Source of the DNA: an uncultured Clostridia bacterium
Lineage (GTDB): Bacteria > Bacillota > Peptococcia > Peptococcales > Peptococcaceae
Direction of reading: 5' to 3'
DNA length: 49,552 nt
Assembly (NCBI GenBank): GCA_944391285.1
Contig: CALXSY010000012.1
Span: forward strand, 1-49,552
In this document: piece by piece, positions 6,902 through 15,853 of the stretch
Layout of the letters: each line of letters starts with the position of its first letter
Numbering within the stretch: the stretch's first letter is position 1
Translations under genes and position numbers: made by a program
The notes under the pieces: generated by a model
Told to the model about the DNA's origin: nothing
Seen by the model: the letters and a program-made list of their open reading frames with translations, nothing else
Databases searched by the model: none

Positions 6902-8668
6902 CTATTCGAAAAAGCTTTCATATTGGTGATAATAGCCAATCATAAATTTGCCTTGCTCTGTTAAAGAAAGATTTTTGGGAAATTCCCCGCTTAAGCCGCT
7001 GATGATTTCCTGCATCTGCTTACGATAGTTAACACTATAATTTAATTTTTGCAGATGATACTCAGCTAATTTAAGAAGTTTAGGAAAAATAATTGCGGGA
7101 GTAGTAGCTGCAGAAGAAAAATATGCATCTTTAATGGTTCGGTTTAGTGAGTCACCATAAACTGATCTTTGAATTTTTTCTAATACAGCAAATAATCTGC
7201 CGCATAAATAAGCTTGATTTAGGTTGTTTTTGTCTAAGGACACGGTTAATTCCTCCTTTTTACCTTTTTTGCGGTCTGCTCTGTTGATACAAGCCTTGAT
7301 AGTACTTGCTCTAATAGAGCCGATTTCTTTATCTATTTTACAGCGGCGAATCATTGTTTCTAACAACGCCTGTGGATAATTGGCTTCTGTTAGTACACTT
7401 TCAAAAAGTTTTGCCATTAAAGCTGGATTTACTTGATCATTACTGCTTTTGGGTGACAAGAGTTCTTTTTTTATTTGCCAGAATGCAAGAGGCTTATAAT
7501 TCTTGCCGATTTGCAAATCTTTTTGATGCATAAAAGCGCCTTTTAGCAGTTCAGAAAAATTTTGGTGATAGATAAATTTTAAAGCTAAGCGTGAGGAGTT
7601 TGGCTTAATGCCAACTAAGTAAAAATCTACTTTAGGATTAAGTTTCTCTGCCGACAGTGCTTGTTCAATGTTCAAATTTCCTTGTTGGACTTTGCTTAAT
7701 AGATTATCTAAAAGCTGGCGCAGGTTTTCTTTTTCATCGCCGAAAAATATGGCATCAAAAAGATCAGTATATTTTTCATTTTTATCCATTGCCCAATAGA
7801 TGACTGTGGTATCATCAAATAATTTTACATATTTCCGATTGCCATTTACATCTTTTACACTCAATAAATAATTTAGGGCTTCTGTGTATTTTTTCATTGC
7901 TGTTTGAGAAATATTGCTGTTGTAAGATTGGGTATTGCCATAAGATTCTTCCGAAGAATTGTTATAGGAAATTAGAGATGTACCTGAGGATTGTCCGCCG
8001 GCGATGCCTTTAATTTTATTGTGCAATCTAGCTATTTCTTCTTTTTCACCACTGATCGCACATTGAGCAAGAACTGGCTGTAAATTTTGTGTGGCATAAA
8101 AAATTTCCCATTTTTCTTTAACTTTTTCATCTTTATGCAATAATGCAGCTGAATCAGTATTTAAGCAAAAGGCGAATTTGCTGACAGCATATTTTTTGCC
8201 TAAGTTAAGCAAAAATTTGTTTTGCGCTTCAGCTTCTTTTTGCGGATTCCAGTTTTCTACAAATAAGCGAAAAGCATTGACTATCGGAGTGTTTAAGCCT
8301 TCCAAAAATTCCAATTGTTTTTTTACAAATGCTTCATGAGATTTTTTGGCTTTGTTGCTTTTATCCTCGGTGGTGAGTTTGTCTTTCTCTAAATTTAAAC
8401 CAAAAATATATATCGGACGGTGCTCAATTACATTGCTTTCTATCGCCGACTTTTCACTTCGCAGCGGAAAAATTTCTTTTTTAGGCACTTTTTTGCTTTT
8501 ATTTTTTGCATCAATTATTTCTTCTTGATAATCAATGATATCATCGATTACGCCGTCTTTAGTTAAGGATATTAAATAATTAATTTCTACTTCTGAATAG
8601 CCTTCCGGTAAAACATCGCCTTTTTCCGCTAACATATCGTAATATTCGCATAGGGCTTTAATCAACAT
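6902..8668 (-). CDS. cas8c: Cascade large subunit Cas8c (Csd1), subtype I-C
   Basis: The 588-residue protein is the large subunit that recognises the PAM and recruits Cas3. The family is highly diverged; the call rests on size, order (cas3-cas5-cas8-cas7) and Csd1-like stretches such as ALCEYYDMLAEKGDVLPEGY at the N-terminus, the VIYWAMD region and a C-terminal QGKFMIGYYHQ. In I-C systems an internal start in this gene also yields the small Cas11c subunit; that may apply here but I did not identify the internal start. It overlaps cas5c by 7 bases. Confidence 0.93.
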   Translation of the reverse strand: MLIKALCEYYDMLAEKGDVLPEGYSEVEINYLISLTKDGVIDDIIDYQEEIIDAKNKSKKVPKKEIFPLRSEKSAIESNVIEHRPIYIFGLNLEKDKLTTEDKSNKAKKSHEAFVKKQLEFLEGLNTPIVNAFRLFVENWNPQKEAEAQNKFLLNLGKKYAVSKFAFCLNTDSAALLHKDEKVKEKWEIFYATQNLQPVLAQCAISGEKEEIARLHNKIKGIAGGQSSGTSLISYNNSSEESYGNTQSYNSNISQTAMKKYTEALNYLLSVKDVNGNRKYVKLFDDTTVIYWAMDKNEKYTDLFDAIFFGDEKENLRQLLDNLLSKVQQGNLNIEQALSAEKLNPKVDFYLVGIKPNSSRLALKFIYHQNFSELLKGAFMHQKDLQIGKNYKPLAFWQIKKELLSPKSSNDQVNPALMAKLFESVLTEANYPQALLETMIRRCKIDKEIGSIRASTIKACINRADRKKGKKEELTVSLDKNNLNQAYLCGRLFAVLEKIQRSVYGDSLNRTIKDAYFSSAATTPAIIFPKLLKLAEYHLQKLNYSVNYRKQMQEIISGLSGEFPKNLSLTEQGKFMIGYYHQYESFFE

Positions 8669-9390
8669 TTCAATTCCTCCCGGTATTTAGCGACATCAAT
8701 TATGCCATCAATCATATGAGGGCGATAATAGACTGTTGAAGCTTTATCCGAAAACACAGGATTATTCCAATCATTATTAAGAGGAATACCGTTATCCTCA
8801 AATTTTACTTTGTAAGTCATAAAGCCTAAATCTACATCTCCAAGGGCTATGATTTCAGCATCAATATCGTTAAAATCAAAATCATCTACTAAAGTTATCT
8901 TTTTAACGGGGAATTCACTGCAGCCTAAACATGGGGTACGAAAATGCTGACCTTTTTCCAAACGCCTCTTTATAATATTGTAATGTTTTTTCTCAGATTC
9001 ATCTTCATGGTCACATTTTTGTTTAGTTAGTTCGAAATGAAACTCAATACCGTATTTTACATTTTTTAAAAACATTGAGGCTCTTTGTGAGCGACACTCA
9101 CTAGTGTAAACAGAGGGGTCAGATTCATTTTTTTTCATCTGTCCTTTTATCGCAGCTAGTGAGACTTTGTCTTTTACTTCATTGCGCCGGATATTGTCAA
9201 AATTAATTTTGTTATACACAATTATTTTATCAATAACGTATTTTATCGCCGGTTTCCAATAAATACTTTTCAGCAGCCCCTCTAATGCTCCCGGCGGCGG
9301 AACATCATAGCTTACTCGTTCAACTTTAAATTCTGGACGAGTAAACAAAGCATAATCTCCTTCTACAATTATTTTAAAACCATAGCTCAT
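8662..9390 (-). CDS. cas5: crRNA-processing nuclease and Cascade subunit Cas5c (Cas5d)
   Basis: The 242-residue Cas5 replaces Cas6 in I-C systems: it cuts pre-crRNA at the base of the repeat hairpin and stays on the 5' handle. The residues corresponding to the catalytic triad known from Bacillus halodurans Cas5d are present: Y44 in SIYWKP and K135-H136 in KKHYNI. The N-terminal GDYALFTRPE motif is typical. The ATG follows AAAGGAGCTTAGAATA. The gap to cas3 is 21 bases. Confidence 0.95.
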   Translation of the reverse strand: MSYGFKIIVEGDYALFTRPEFKVERVSYDVPPPGALEGLLKSIYWKPAIKYVIDKIIVYNKINFDNIRRNEVKDKVSLAAIKGQMKKNESDPSVYTSECRSQRASMFLKNVKYGIEFHFELTKQKCDHEDESEKKHYNIIKRRLEKGQHFRTPCLGCSEFPVKKITLVDDFDFNDIDAEIIALGDVDLGFMTYKVKFEDNGIPLNNDWNNPVFSDKASTVYYRPHMIDGIIDVAKYREELKC

Positions 9391-9411
9391 TATTCTAAGC
9401 TCCTTTCTGCA

Positions 9412-11580
9412 TTAAATTATATAATATTTGCCTTCAAAACAGATACCAGTCTGACTATCATAATAATCATTATTAGTTAGACACCATACTCCGTCATAAT
9501 TTTCGACGACATGCTGTTGCTGTAATTCTTGCAATTCATTTTCATAGACACTTAAGCTGTATTTCTGCAAAAGTCTTTTATTGCCAAGTCCGTTTTTTAG
9601 ATTTTCAATGAGCAGACGGCTTTCCTCATTTTCAGCTACTGCAATGGAAATATTGTCTCTGATAAGCTTAAAATCTTCAGCGTAGCTTTTAAAAGGAATG
9701 GATTTTATATTAGAACAATAATTTTTCAGCCGATGTTTTTCGATATTTTTATTTTGCTCGGAGAATAATTTGCGATAATAGCAGCTGATACTTTCGGCGC
9801 TTGCAATATCTGCAAAAGCTAAAAGGTTTTCTTTGGCATATTGATATTTGGTGCTAATGGCATTTTCACGCTCTTCTTGCAGACGAAAGATGAAAACAGC
9901 AGCATTTTTGCGTTTTCCTTCTCTGTTGCAGCGCCCTCCTGCTTGAAGTATATTATCCAGACCGGCTAACTGGCGAAAAACTGTAGAAAAATCTAAATCC
10001 ACCCCAGCTTCTATCAGAGAAGTGGACACCACAGTTATCTTTCTGTCGCTTGGAACGTTTTGCAATGCGGGGAAATCTTCCTCCAATTTTTGCAGACGTT
10101 CTTTAATTTTTATAATAGTATTTTTGCGGTCAAAAGATGTCATGTAGGTAGACAGGTGATATTTTTCGCCATTCAACATAGTATAAATATTTTTTGCGGT
10201 TTTTCTGGCGTTGACAACAATAAGTGACGTAGGGTATTTTGCATTCATTTCAATTAAATTTTCTAGAGAAATTTGATTTAAATTTCTAAATTCGCACTTT
10301 TTAAACTTGCTAAACTCCGTTTTATTTGGAAGTAAATCAACAATTAGGCTGTTGGGCAAAGCATATTTCTTTATGAGTTCACTAAAGTTTGGCATAGTCG
10401 CTGTGAGAAAAAATGCTTCGCTGTTTAGGTACTTGGTAATAAAAGCAATTCCCTGTAAAGCGGGTTGTAAATATTCTTCCGGCAATAGATGAGCTTCGTC
10501 AAATATTAAAATGCTGTCGGCAATATTATGCAGCTTGCGCAGGCGGCTTCTCTTATTATCATAAATAGACTCAAAAAATTGCACGAAAGTAGTGATTATT
10601 ACAGGAGCATCCCAGTTTTCGGTAGCATTTTTTATACAGGCGTAATTTAATTCGCTTTCATCATCGCCATAATAAGTGCAATGATGCTGCAAAATATCCA
10701 TATTGTCAGCAAAAATATTTTCGAAGGTTGTGGCTGTTTGTTCAATAATGCTATTGTAAGGGATGATATAAATAATTCTCTTTTTAGTGTTGTCCTGCAA
10801 AAGGCGCATTAAGGCAGCTTTCATGCTGCAAAGGGTTTTTCCACTGCCGGTAGGCATATTTAATAGAAATATTTCTCCTTTTTGATCAATATTGCTAAAC
10901 ACTTGGTTTTGCAAAGCAGACCTTGCTTTTTGTAAGGGAGTAGTGGCAGTAAAAGAAGATAAATTTTCGTTTATTAGCCTTAAGCAAAGAGCAAAATCTG
11001 CCTTTAAAGATGAGTCTTGCTGCTGATGGTAGAATTTTGCTGTGTCTATTGAGTCACCATCAGTTAAGCAGGAGAATATATATCTAGTTGTAAATGCAAA
11101 CTTTTCTAGCAGAATATTGGAATCAGAGCAATCTCTGGCTAAAAATTCTTTTAATGGTTGGTCACTTAAACTTGGAATAATAAGTTCCTCTTTAAATTGT
11201 GAAAAATCTTCAAATTGGCGTTTTAAGCGACCATTTAAAGTAATATCATCAGTAGAATCGACAACATTTCCTCCATCTGGAATACCGCTATGGTGACCGG
11301 CAATGCAGTAGGAGAGCAGTAGGGATGTAATGTTGTCATAATATTCTTTTAAAGCAATGGCTCCACAAGTAGAATGCTCTACCTTAAGGTTTTTGCCGGT
11401 ACTTATTTTTTCTTGAAAGGAATTTTGATACTTGCCGATATCATGAAACAATCCAGAGATGAATGCGACGTTTTTTAAAGCATCGATAGAAAAATCTTTT
11501 GCTAAAAGAGCCGTATTCTCGCTGTGTTCTTTTAAAGATTGCATTTTTCCGGAGGCTTCATCAAAATGTGCCAGAAACAT
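9412..11580 (-). CDS. cas3: CRISPR-associated nuclease-helicase Cas3
   Basis: Cas3 degrades target DNA recruited by Cascade. With the start used here it is 722 residues. The N-terminal HD nuclease shows KEHSENT, GLFHDIGK (H46-D47) and AGHHSG (H96-H97). The helicase shows Walker A PTGSGKT (about 243-249), FDEAH (360-364), LTATMP, SLIEAGVDLDF and QAGGRCNREG. All key motifs are present. I chose ATG 11580 because AGGTGA lies 7 bases before it (11588-11593); an ATG seven codons upstream (11601) has no ribosome binding site. It is the first gene of the cas operon. Confidence 0.95.
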   Translation of the reverse strand: MFLAHFDEASGKMQSLKEHSENTALLAKDFSIDALKNVAFISGLFHDIGKYQNSFQEKISTGKNLKVEHSTCGAIALKEYYDNITSLLLSYCIAGHHSGIPDGGNVVDSTDDITLNGRLKRQFEDFSQFKEELIIPSLSDQPLKEFLARDCSDSNILLEKFAFTTRYIFSCLTDGDSIDTAKFYHQQQDSSLKADFALCLRLINENLSSFTATTPLQKARSALQNQVFSNIDQKGEIFLLNMPTGSGKTLCSMKAALMRLLQDNTKKRIIYIIPYNSIIEQTATTFENIFADNMDILQHHCTYYGDDESELNYACIKNATENWDAPVIITTFVQFFESIYDNKRSRLRKLHNIADSILIFDEAHLLPEEYLQPALQGIAFITKYLNSEAFFLTATMPNFSELIKKYALPNSLIVDLLPNKTEFSKFKKCEFRNLNQISLENLIEMNAKYPTSLIVVNARKTAKNIYTMLNGEKYHLSTYMTSFDRKNTIIKIKERLQKLEEDFPALQNVPSDRKITVVSTSLIEAGVDLDFSTVFRQLAGLDNILQAGGRCNREGKRKNAAVFIFRLQEERENAISTKYQYAKENLLAFADIASAESISCYYRKLFSEQNKNIEKHRLKNYCSNIKSIPFKSYAEDFKLIRDNISIAVAENEESRLLIENLKNGLGNKRLLQKYSLSVYENELQELQQQHVVENYDGVWCLTNNDYYDSQTGICFEGKYYII

Positions 11581-11614
11581 TGAAAAATCACCTAAATTCA
11601 TGTTTTATAAATAA

Positions 11615-11643
11615 AGTATATCATAATCCATAAAAAAAGAAAA
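11615..11643 (-). promoter_or_regulatory. Candidate promoter of the cas operon
   Basis: On the minus strand a TATACT (11615-11620) lies in the sequence TATGATATACT, about 35 bases before the preferred cas3 start. The -35 region is weak (TTTTCT at 11638-11643). Position fits, but the match is poor on one side. Confidence 0.3.
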
Positions 11644-11706
11644 TATTTTAAATTAATTTTCGCAAAGAAATTTTTAAAACCATTAGTTCAGTCTTAAATA
11701 AGAATG

Positions 11707-11930
11707 TTACTGCTTTTTTAGATTTAGATAAAGTTCACCATTATCGCCTCTCCGGCAGTTTTGGCTTCTATATAGATAATTCGTATTGTGCTCTAATGTG
11801 TCTAAGGAAACGCTTTTGTCGGGCTGAAGAGCCAGATTGCCTAAAACAAATCTGCCGGCTTGGTCGGATATTTAATTGTGATTGACAGCACACCTTCACC
11901 TTAATAACTGTTGATTTGGTAAAGGGTTAC
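11707..11930 (-). pseudogene. Frameshifted C-terminal relic of an unrecognised gene
   Basis: On the minus strand the frame 11900-11841 reads GEGVLSITIKYPTKPADLF then TAG. One base away, the frame 11844-11707 continues as LGNLALQPDKSVSLDTLEHN and ends ELYLNLKKQ then TAA. A third frame just upstream reads TKSTVIKVKV. A gene whose end has suffered at least one frameshift explains this best. I do not recognise the family. The rest of the 580-base gap between cas3 and the next gene holds the candidate cas promoter, AT-rich filler and the operator at 12112. Confidence 0.4.
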
Positions 11931-12111
11931 AGAAATAAAAAAATTTGCCTTAAATCGTTTTGCTTATATTATAGTTGTCTGAAAGAAGATTTTGCAGAGA
12001 AAAAGCTTTGCAAAAAATGCGCATATGCGATAAAGTAACGACCAAGAATTTGTAAGATGGCAGCCAAATATTGCGTTTTAACTTTTAGTTAATTTTTTCA
12101 ATCAATAATTT

Positions 12112-12153
12112 AACAATAGCTCTATTGTTCCTTCAAGTATGCTATGATATCAT
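12112..12153 (+). promoter_or_regulatory. Perfect palindromic operator and promoter of the XRE-TPR gene
   Basis: AACAATAGCTCTATTGTT (12112-12129) is a perfect inverted repeat with a 2-base centre. Its right arm overlaps a possible -35 TTGTTC (12126-12131), followed after 16 bp by TATCAT (12148-12153). This is the expected layout for autorepression by the adjacent HTH protein. Confidence 0.6.
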
Positions 12154-12181
12154 TAAGGATATAAACATAAGGAGGTTCGCT

Positions 12182-13222
12182 ATGAAAATTAATCAGATTA
12201 TTCGGGAAAAGAGGAAAGAGTTATCTTTAACACAAGAACAAATCGCAGAATTTTTAGGGGTATCAACACCGGCTGTAAATAAGTGGGAGAAAGGCGGCAC
12301 CTATCCGGATATAACCCTATTACCGGCATTAGCACGTTTGCTTAAGATTGATTTAAACACGTTAATGTCTTTCAATGACGATTTAACTGATATAGAGATT
12401 GAAAATTTCGTAAATGATCTTGACAAAGTTGTTCAAGAGCAGGGCTATCAGACAGCTTTTCAGCGGGCAATCGACAAAATACATGAATATCCTACCTGCG
12501 ACAGATTGATATATTCTGTCATTCTTTATTTAGAGGGGGCGCTTACTCTTTACAATGTATCTGCAGTTGAGCAATATCAAGAAAGATATGAAACATTTTA
12601 TAAGCGTTTAGTCACAAGTGATATTCAAGAAATAAGAGATACAGCAATCAGTATGTTGATTTCCTATGCACGAAATAGAGGAGATTTTTCAAAGGCAGAG
12701 GAACTGATAAATTTATTACCGTTTTCTGCAATAGACAAAGAAGAACAATTTGCTATTCTTTACCAACGGCAGGAACGTTACCAAGATGCAAAAAAACTTT
12801 GGGAACATCGGGTACTTAAAGGTGTGACCGAGATACAGACTGCTTTAATAAATTTATTGGAAATCGCTTTAAAGGAAAAGCGGGAGAATGATGCAAACTT
12901 TTTTGCAGATATGTATGAAACTATTACCTGTCAGTTTTGTTTTCCTGAGTGGATGCGTTATAATGCCCATTTACAGCTCGCTTTAGTGAAAAAAGATAAG
13001 GTTAGAAGCTTGTCTATTCTTCAAAAGATGCTGCCTGCCATGAAAAACGAGTGGAATACACAAGATTGTCCATTATATCGCCATGCAGATGGCAGCGATT
13101 GTACCTGGCTTTCCGCTAAGCTGGTAAAAACAATTGTCGATGAGTTAGCAAACGATGGGGAATATGCATTTCTCCGCAATGGGTCGGAATTTGAAGAACT
13201 AATAGCACAATTAAAAGATTAA
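12182..13222 (+). CDS. XRE-family regulator with TPR-like helical repeat domain
   Basis: The 346-residue protein has an N-terminal helix-turn-helix (residues about 1-62: NQIIREKRKELSLTQEQIAE, STPAVNKWEKGGTYPDI). A long all-helical C-terminal region follows, with TPR-like pairs (for example GDFSKAEELINLLP and RYQDAKKLWEHR). This build recalls peptide- or protein-responsive regulators, but the ligand is unknown. The start is the ATG after AAGGAGGTTCGCT; an in-frame start 19 codons upstream would overlap the operator. It diverges from the cas operon across a 600-base gap, so a role in cas control is possible but unproven. Confidence 0.85.
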   Translation: MKINQIIREKRKELSLTQEQIAEFLGVSTPAVNKWEKGGTYPDITLLPALARLLKIDLNTLMSFNDDLTDIEIENFVNDLDKVVQEQGYQTAFQRAIDKIHEYPTCDRLIYSVILYLEGALTLYNVSAVEQYQERYETFYKRLVTSDIQEIRDTAISMLISYARNRGDFSKAEELINLLPFSAIDKEEQFAILYQRQERYQDAKKLWEHRVLKGVTEIQTALINLLEIALKEKRENDANFFADMYETITCQFCFPEWMRYNAHLQLALVKKDKVRSLSILQKMLPAMKNEWNTQDCPLYRHADGSDCTWLSAKLVKTIVDELANDGEYAFLRNGSEFEELIAQLKD

Positions 13223-13334
13223 AAATTTTTGAGATTCCAATCTTAAATGTGTGTTCTTTTCCGTGTTGGGAGAATTTTACTGCCCGCCAAGGAGAACATA
13301 AAAAGTGATTTGGACGAAGCAGAGAAGATGAACC

Positions 13335-13378
13335 AAAATAAAAATGCTGTAATACCTTATTTAAGGCATTACAGCATT
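13335..13378 (-). terminator. Terminator of the tRNA-Arg transcript
   Basis: A long hairpin (13343-13378): AATGCTGTAAT pairs with ATTACAGCATT, extended by CCTTA/TAAGG with one mismatch. On the minus strand it is followed by TTTTATTTT. It ends the tRNA-Arg transcript. Confidence 0.85.
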
Positions 13379-13386
13379 GGGGATAC

Positions 13387-13459
13387 GTCCCTGCCCGGGC
13401 TCGAACCGGGGGCGTCTTGCTTAGGAGGCAAGCCCTCTATCCTACTGAGGTACAAGGAC
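13387..13459 (-). tRNA. tRNA-Arg (anticodon CCT)
   Basis: 73 bases with a 7-bp acceptor stem GTCCTTG/CAGGGAC, a T arm containing GGTTCGAGCC, and an anticodon arm CTTGC-CTCCTAA-GCAAG giving anticodon CCT, which reads AGG. The CCA end is not encoded. It stands alone between the accessory block and feoB. Confidence 0.95.
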
Positions 13460-13474
13460 TGAAACAAGAAAGCA

Positions 13475-13503
13475 GGCAAACCGCCAAAAGCTGCCGGCTT
13501 GCC
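13475..13503 (-). terminator. Hairpin between feoB1 and tRNA-Arg
   Basis: On the minus strand GGCAAGCCG pairs with CGGTTTGCC (9 bp, one G-T) and is followed by TGCTTTCTTGTTTC. It may terminate feoAB1 transcripts, or form part of the tRNA-Arg leader because a promoter lies upstream at 13523. Confidence 0.45.
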
Positions 13504-13522
13504 AAGCTTTGTAATTTAAATC

Positions 13523-13551
13523 AGTGTAGCATAAAAACAAAGAAATTGCAA
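13523..13551 (-). promoter_or_regulatory. Promoter of tRNA-Arg
   Basis: Minus strand: TTGCAA (13546-13551), 17 bp, TACACT (13523-13528) with a TGC just before the -10 box. About 64 bases ahead of the tRNA 5' end. Confidence 0.6.
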
Positions 13552-13567
13552 GAATAATCCAAGGAAA

Positions 13568-15853
13568 TTATTTCTTGTCTTGGCAATTGCAATTATTATT
13601 TTTTTTGCCGGATTTCTGACAGGAGCAATTGCTGCTGCCGCAGCTGCAAGTACCATTTCTGCGGATATGGCGAATTACCAAGAAAATGGCTGCCAGCAGG
13701 ATAATGATGATCAGCCAGTCAATCAAATGCAGCTCAAAGTTAAAGATTAAACGTCCGAGATTGTAGACCAAAAGGGCAACAGTATAAGCCACAGCTACCT
13801 GAATTAATCCCATGCGGACAGCTCGCCAAGTAGAACCCATTTCCCTTCTGGCGGCGGCAAAGGTTGCGATGCAGGGAACATAAAGCAAAGTGAATACTAA
13901 AAAGGCATAGGCGCTTAAAGGAGTAAACATTGAGTTTAAGCTGAGTATTAGCTCGCTGTCGGCGGAAGAACCCAATAAAACGGTTAAAGTGCTGACAACT
14001 GCTTCCTTGGCAGTAAGACCGGTGATTAAAGCCGTAGCTACTCGCCAGTCAGCAAAGCCTAACGGGGCAAACAGCGGAGCGATTAAAGCACCTAAGGAAG
14101 CCAGCATGCTGTCTTTGGCTTCGACCACATTGAGCCCCCAATCAAAGGTTTGCATAAACCAAATGATGATGGTTGCCAAAAAAATGACAGTAAATGCCTT
14201 TTTGACAAATTCCTTAGCTTTTTCCCACATATGGCGGATAACACTCATCAATCCGGGCATTCTATAAGCAGGCAGCTCCATGACAAAAGGCATAGCATCG
14301 CCTTCGTAAAGAGTACGGCTTAAAATAAGGCCCATGACAACTGCCATAAAAATACCTAAGATATAAAGAGAAAAGAGAATCAGCGCTTCATGAGTGCCGA
14401 AAAAGGCGGCAATCATCATCGCGTAAATAGGCAATTTGGCACTGCAGGACATAAAAGGTACTAAGCTGATAGTCAACAGCCTGTCTCTTTCGCTGGGAAG
14501 CGTGCGGCTTGCCATAACTGCCGGCACACTGCAGCCAAAACCGATTAATAACGGGGCAAAGGAGCGCCCGGACAGACCGATCTTGCGCAAAAGCTTATCC
14601 ATAACAAAGGCAATACGCGCCATATAGCCGCTGTCTTCCAAAAGCGAGAGGAAGAAAAACAAAACGACGATAATCGGTAAAAACGATAAAACTGAGCCCA
14701 CACCGGCAATGACGGCGTTGATTAAAAGTTCGTAAAGCAGAGGACTGATGCCTAAGCCCAAGAGCCATTGCCCCAGTTGGTAACTGCCATAATCGATTGC
14801 CTGCCCCAATAAATCCTGCAAAGGACCGCCGATGACTTCAAAAGTCAGCCAGAAAACGGTCAGCATAATGCCCAAAAAGATAGGAATACTCCAGACTTGA
14901 TGGGTTAAATAGCGGTCGATTTTTTCTGAACGCAGCTGTTCTTTGGTGATTTGCTTTTTAGTCAGACACTGAGCGCAGACTTTTTCAATATAATTATAGC
15001 GCATATCGGCTAAAGCCGCTAAGGAATCTAAGCCGATGGCTTCTTCCATATTGTCCACGATGTGGTTGATAATATGAATATCGCCTTCGTCCAAGCCCAA
15101 AACTTGCGCTACCTGCGTTTCTCTTTCTACTAATTTGGTAGCGGCAAAACGCACCGGAATTTTTCGGTCGGTGGTGTGATCCTCGATAATATGGGCAATA
15201 GCATGAATCGCCCGGTGAATCTCCCCGCTGCAAAAGTCAAATTTAATTTGGGAAAGGTATTTTTCCTTTTCTTTGCAAATACGCAGTGCCATAAGGGCTA
15301 ACTCGGAAATACCTTCATTTTTAGCAGCGGAAATAGGCACGACCGGCACGCCCAAAGCTGAAGATAAGGCTTCAATATCGATAGAATTGCCGCTGGCTCT
15401 TACTTCGTCCATCATATTTAAAGCTAAGACCATAGGAATATTTAATTCCATCAGCTGCAAAGTCAAATATAAATTGCGCTCTAAGTTTGTCGCATCTAAA
15501 ATATTGATGATTACATCGGGGCGGTCTTTGATAACAAAATCCCTGGTGACAATTTCCTCAGCCGTGTAAGGAGAAAGAGAATAAATACCGGGCAAATCCA
15601 CCAATACCGCCGGCTGCTTTTGATTTTGGTGTTTTCTTTGATCAAAAGGTTTTTTTCTGCCGTGATGATGTCTGCCGATTTGATAGTCATGATGAGCAGC
15701 TATATGCAATAGTTCCGGCTTAATATAGCCTTCCTTGCGCTCAACAGTGACCCCGGGAAAATTGCCTACGTGCTGATTAGAGCCGGTGAGGGCATTAAAA
15801 AGGGTAGTTTTGCCGCAGTTTTGATTGCCGACTAAGCCTAATAAATAACTCAT
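13568..15853 (-). CDS. feoB: Ferrous iron transporter FeoB with His-rich insertion and CxC tail
   Basis: The 761-residue protein moves Fe2+ across the inner membrane. The N-terminal G domain shows G1 GNQNCGKT (9-16), G2 T36, G3 DLPG (86-89), G4 NMMD (146-149) and G5-like SAAKNEG. Between G2 and G3, residues 50-75 carry seven histidines (HH and HHH clusters), an insertion absent from the second FeoB here. The membrane part shows the gate motifs GFGCSVPA and SCSAKLPIY. The C-terminal tail has three C-x-C motifs in TCSCGSSNCSCQ and NCNCQ. Its start overlaps feoA by 4 bases (ATGA). Confidence 0.95.
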   Translation of the reverse strand: MSYLLGLVGNQNCGKTTLFNALTGSNQHVGNFPGVTVERKEGYIKPELLHIAAHHDYQIGRHHHGRKKPFDQRKHQNQKQPAVLVDLPGIYSLSPYTAEEIVTRDFVIKDRPDVIINILDATNLERNLYLTLQLMELNIPMVLALNMMDEVRASGNSIDIEALSSALGVPVVPISAAKNEGISELALMALRICKEKEKYLSQIKFDFCSGEIHRAIHAIAHIIEDHTTDRKIPVRFAATKLVERETQVAQVLGLDEGDIHIINHIVDNMEEAIGLDSLAALADMRYNYIEKVCAQCLTKKQITKEQLRSEKIDRYLTHQVWSIPIFLGIMLTVFWLTFEVIGGPLQDLLGQAIDYGSYQLGQWLLGLGISPLLYELLINAVIAGVGSVLSFLPIIVVLFFFLSLLEDSGYMARIAFVMDKLLRKIGLSGRSFAPLLIGFGCSVPAVMASRTLPSERDRLLTISLVPFMSCSAKLPIYAMMIAAFFGTHEALILFSLYILGIFMAVVMGLILSRTLYEGDAMPFVMELPAYRMPGLMSVIRHMWEKAKEFVKKAFTVIFLATIIIWFMQTFDWGLNVVEAKDSMLASLGALIAPLFAPLGFADWRVATALITGLTAKEAVVSTLTVLLGSSADSELILSLNSMFTPLSAYAFLVFTLLYVPCIATFAAARREMGSTWRAVRMGLIQVAVAYTVALLVYNLGRLIFNFELHLIDWLIIIILLAAIFLVIRHIRRNGTCSCGSSNCSCQKSGKKNNNCNCQDKK

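Noticed and set aside
13387-13459. Direct repeat of the tRNA-Arg 3' end as an attachment site
   Set aside because: I looked for a second copy of the T-arm and acceptor sequence in the accessory block and saw none.
13247-13462. A 71-codon frame after the XRE-TPR gene
   Set aside because: It covers the tRNA-Arg and its terminator and has no convincing ribosome binding site.
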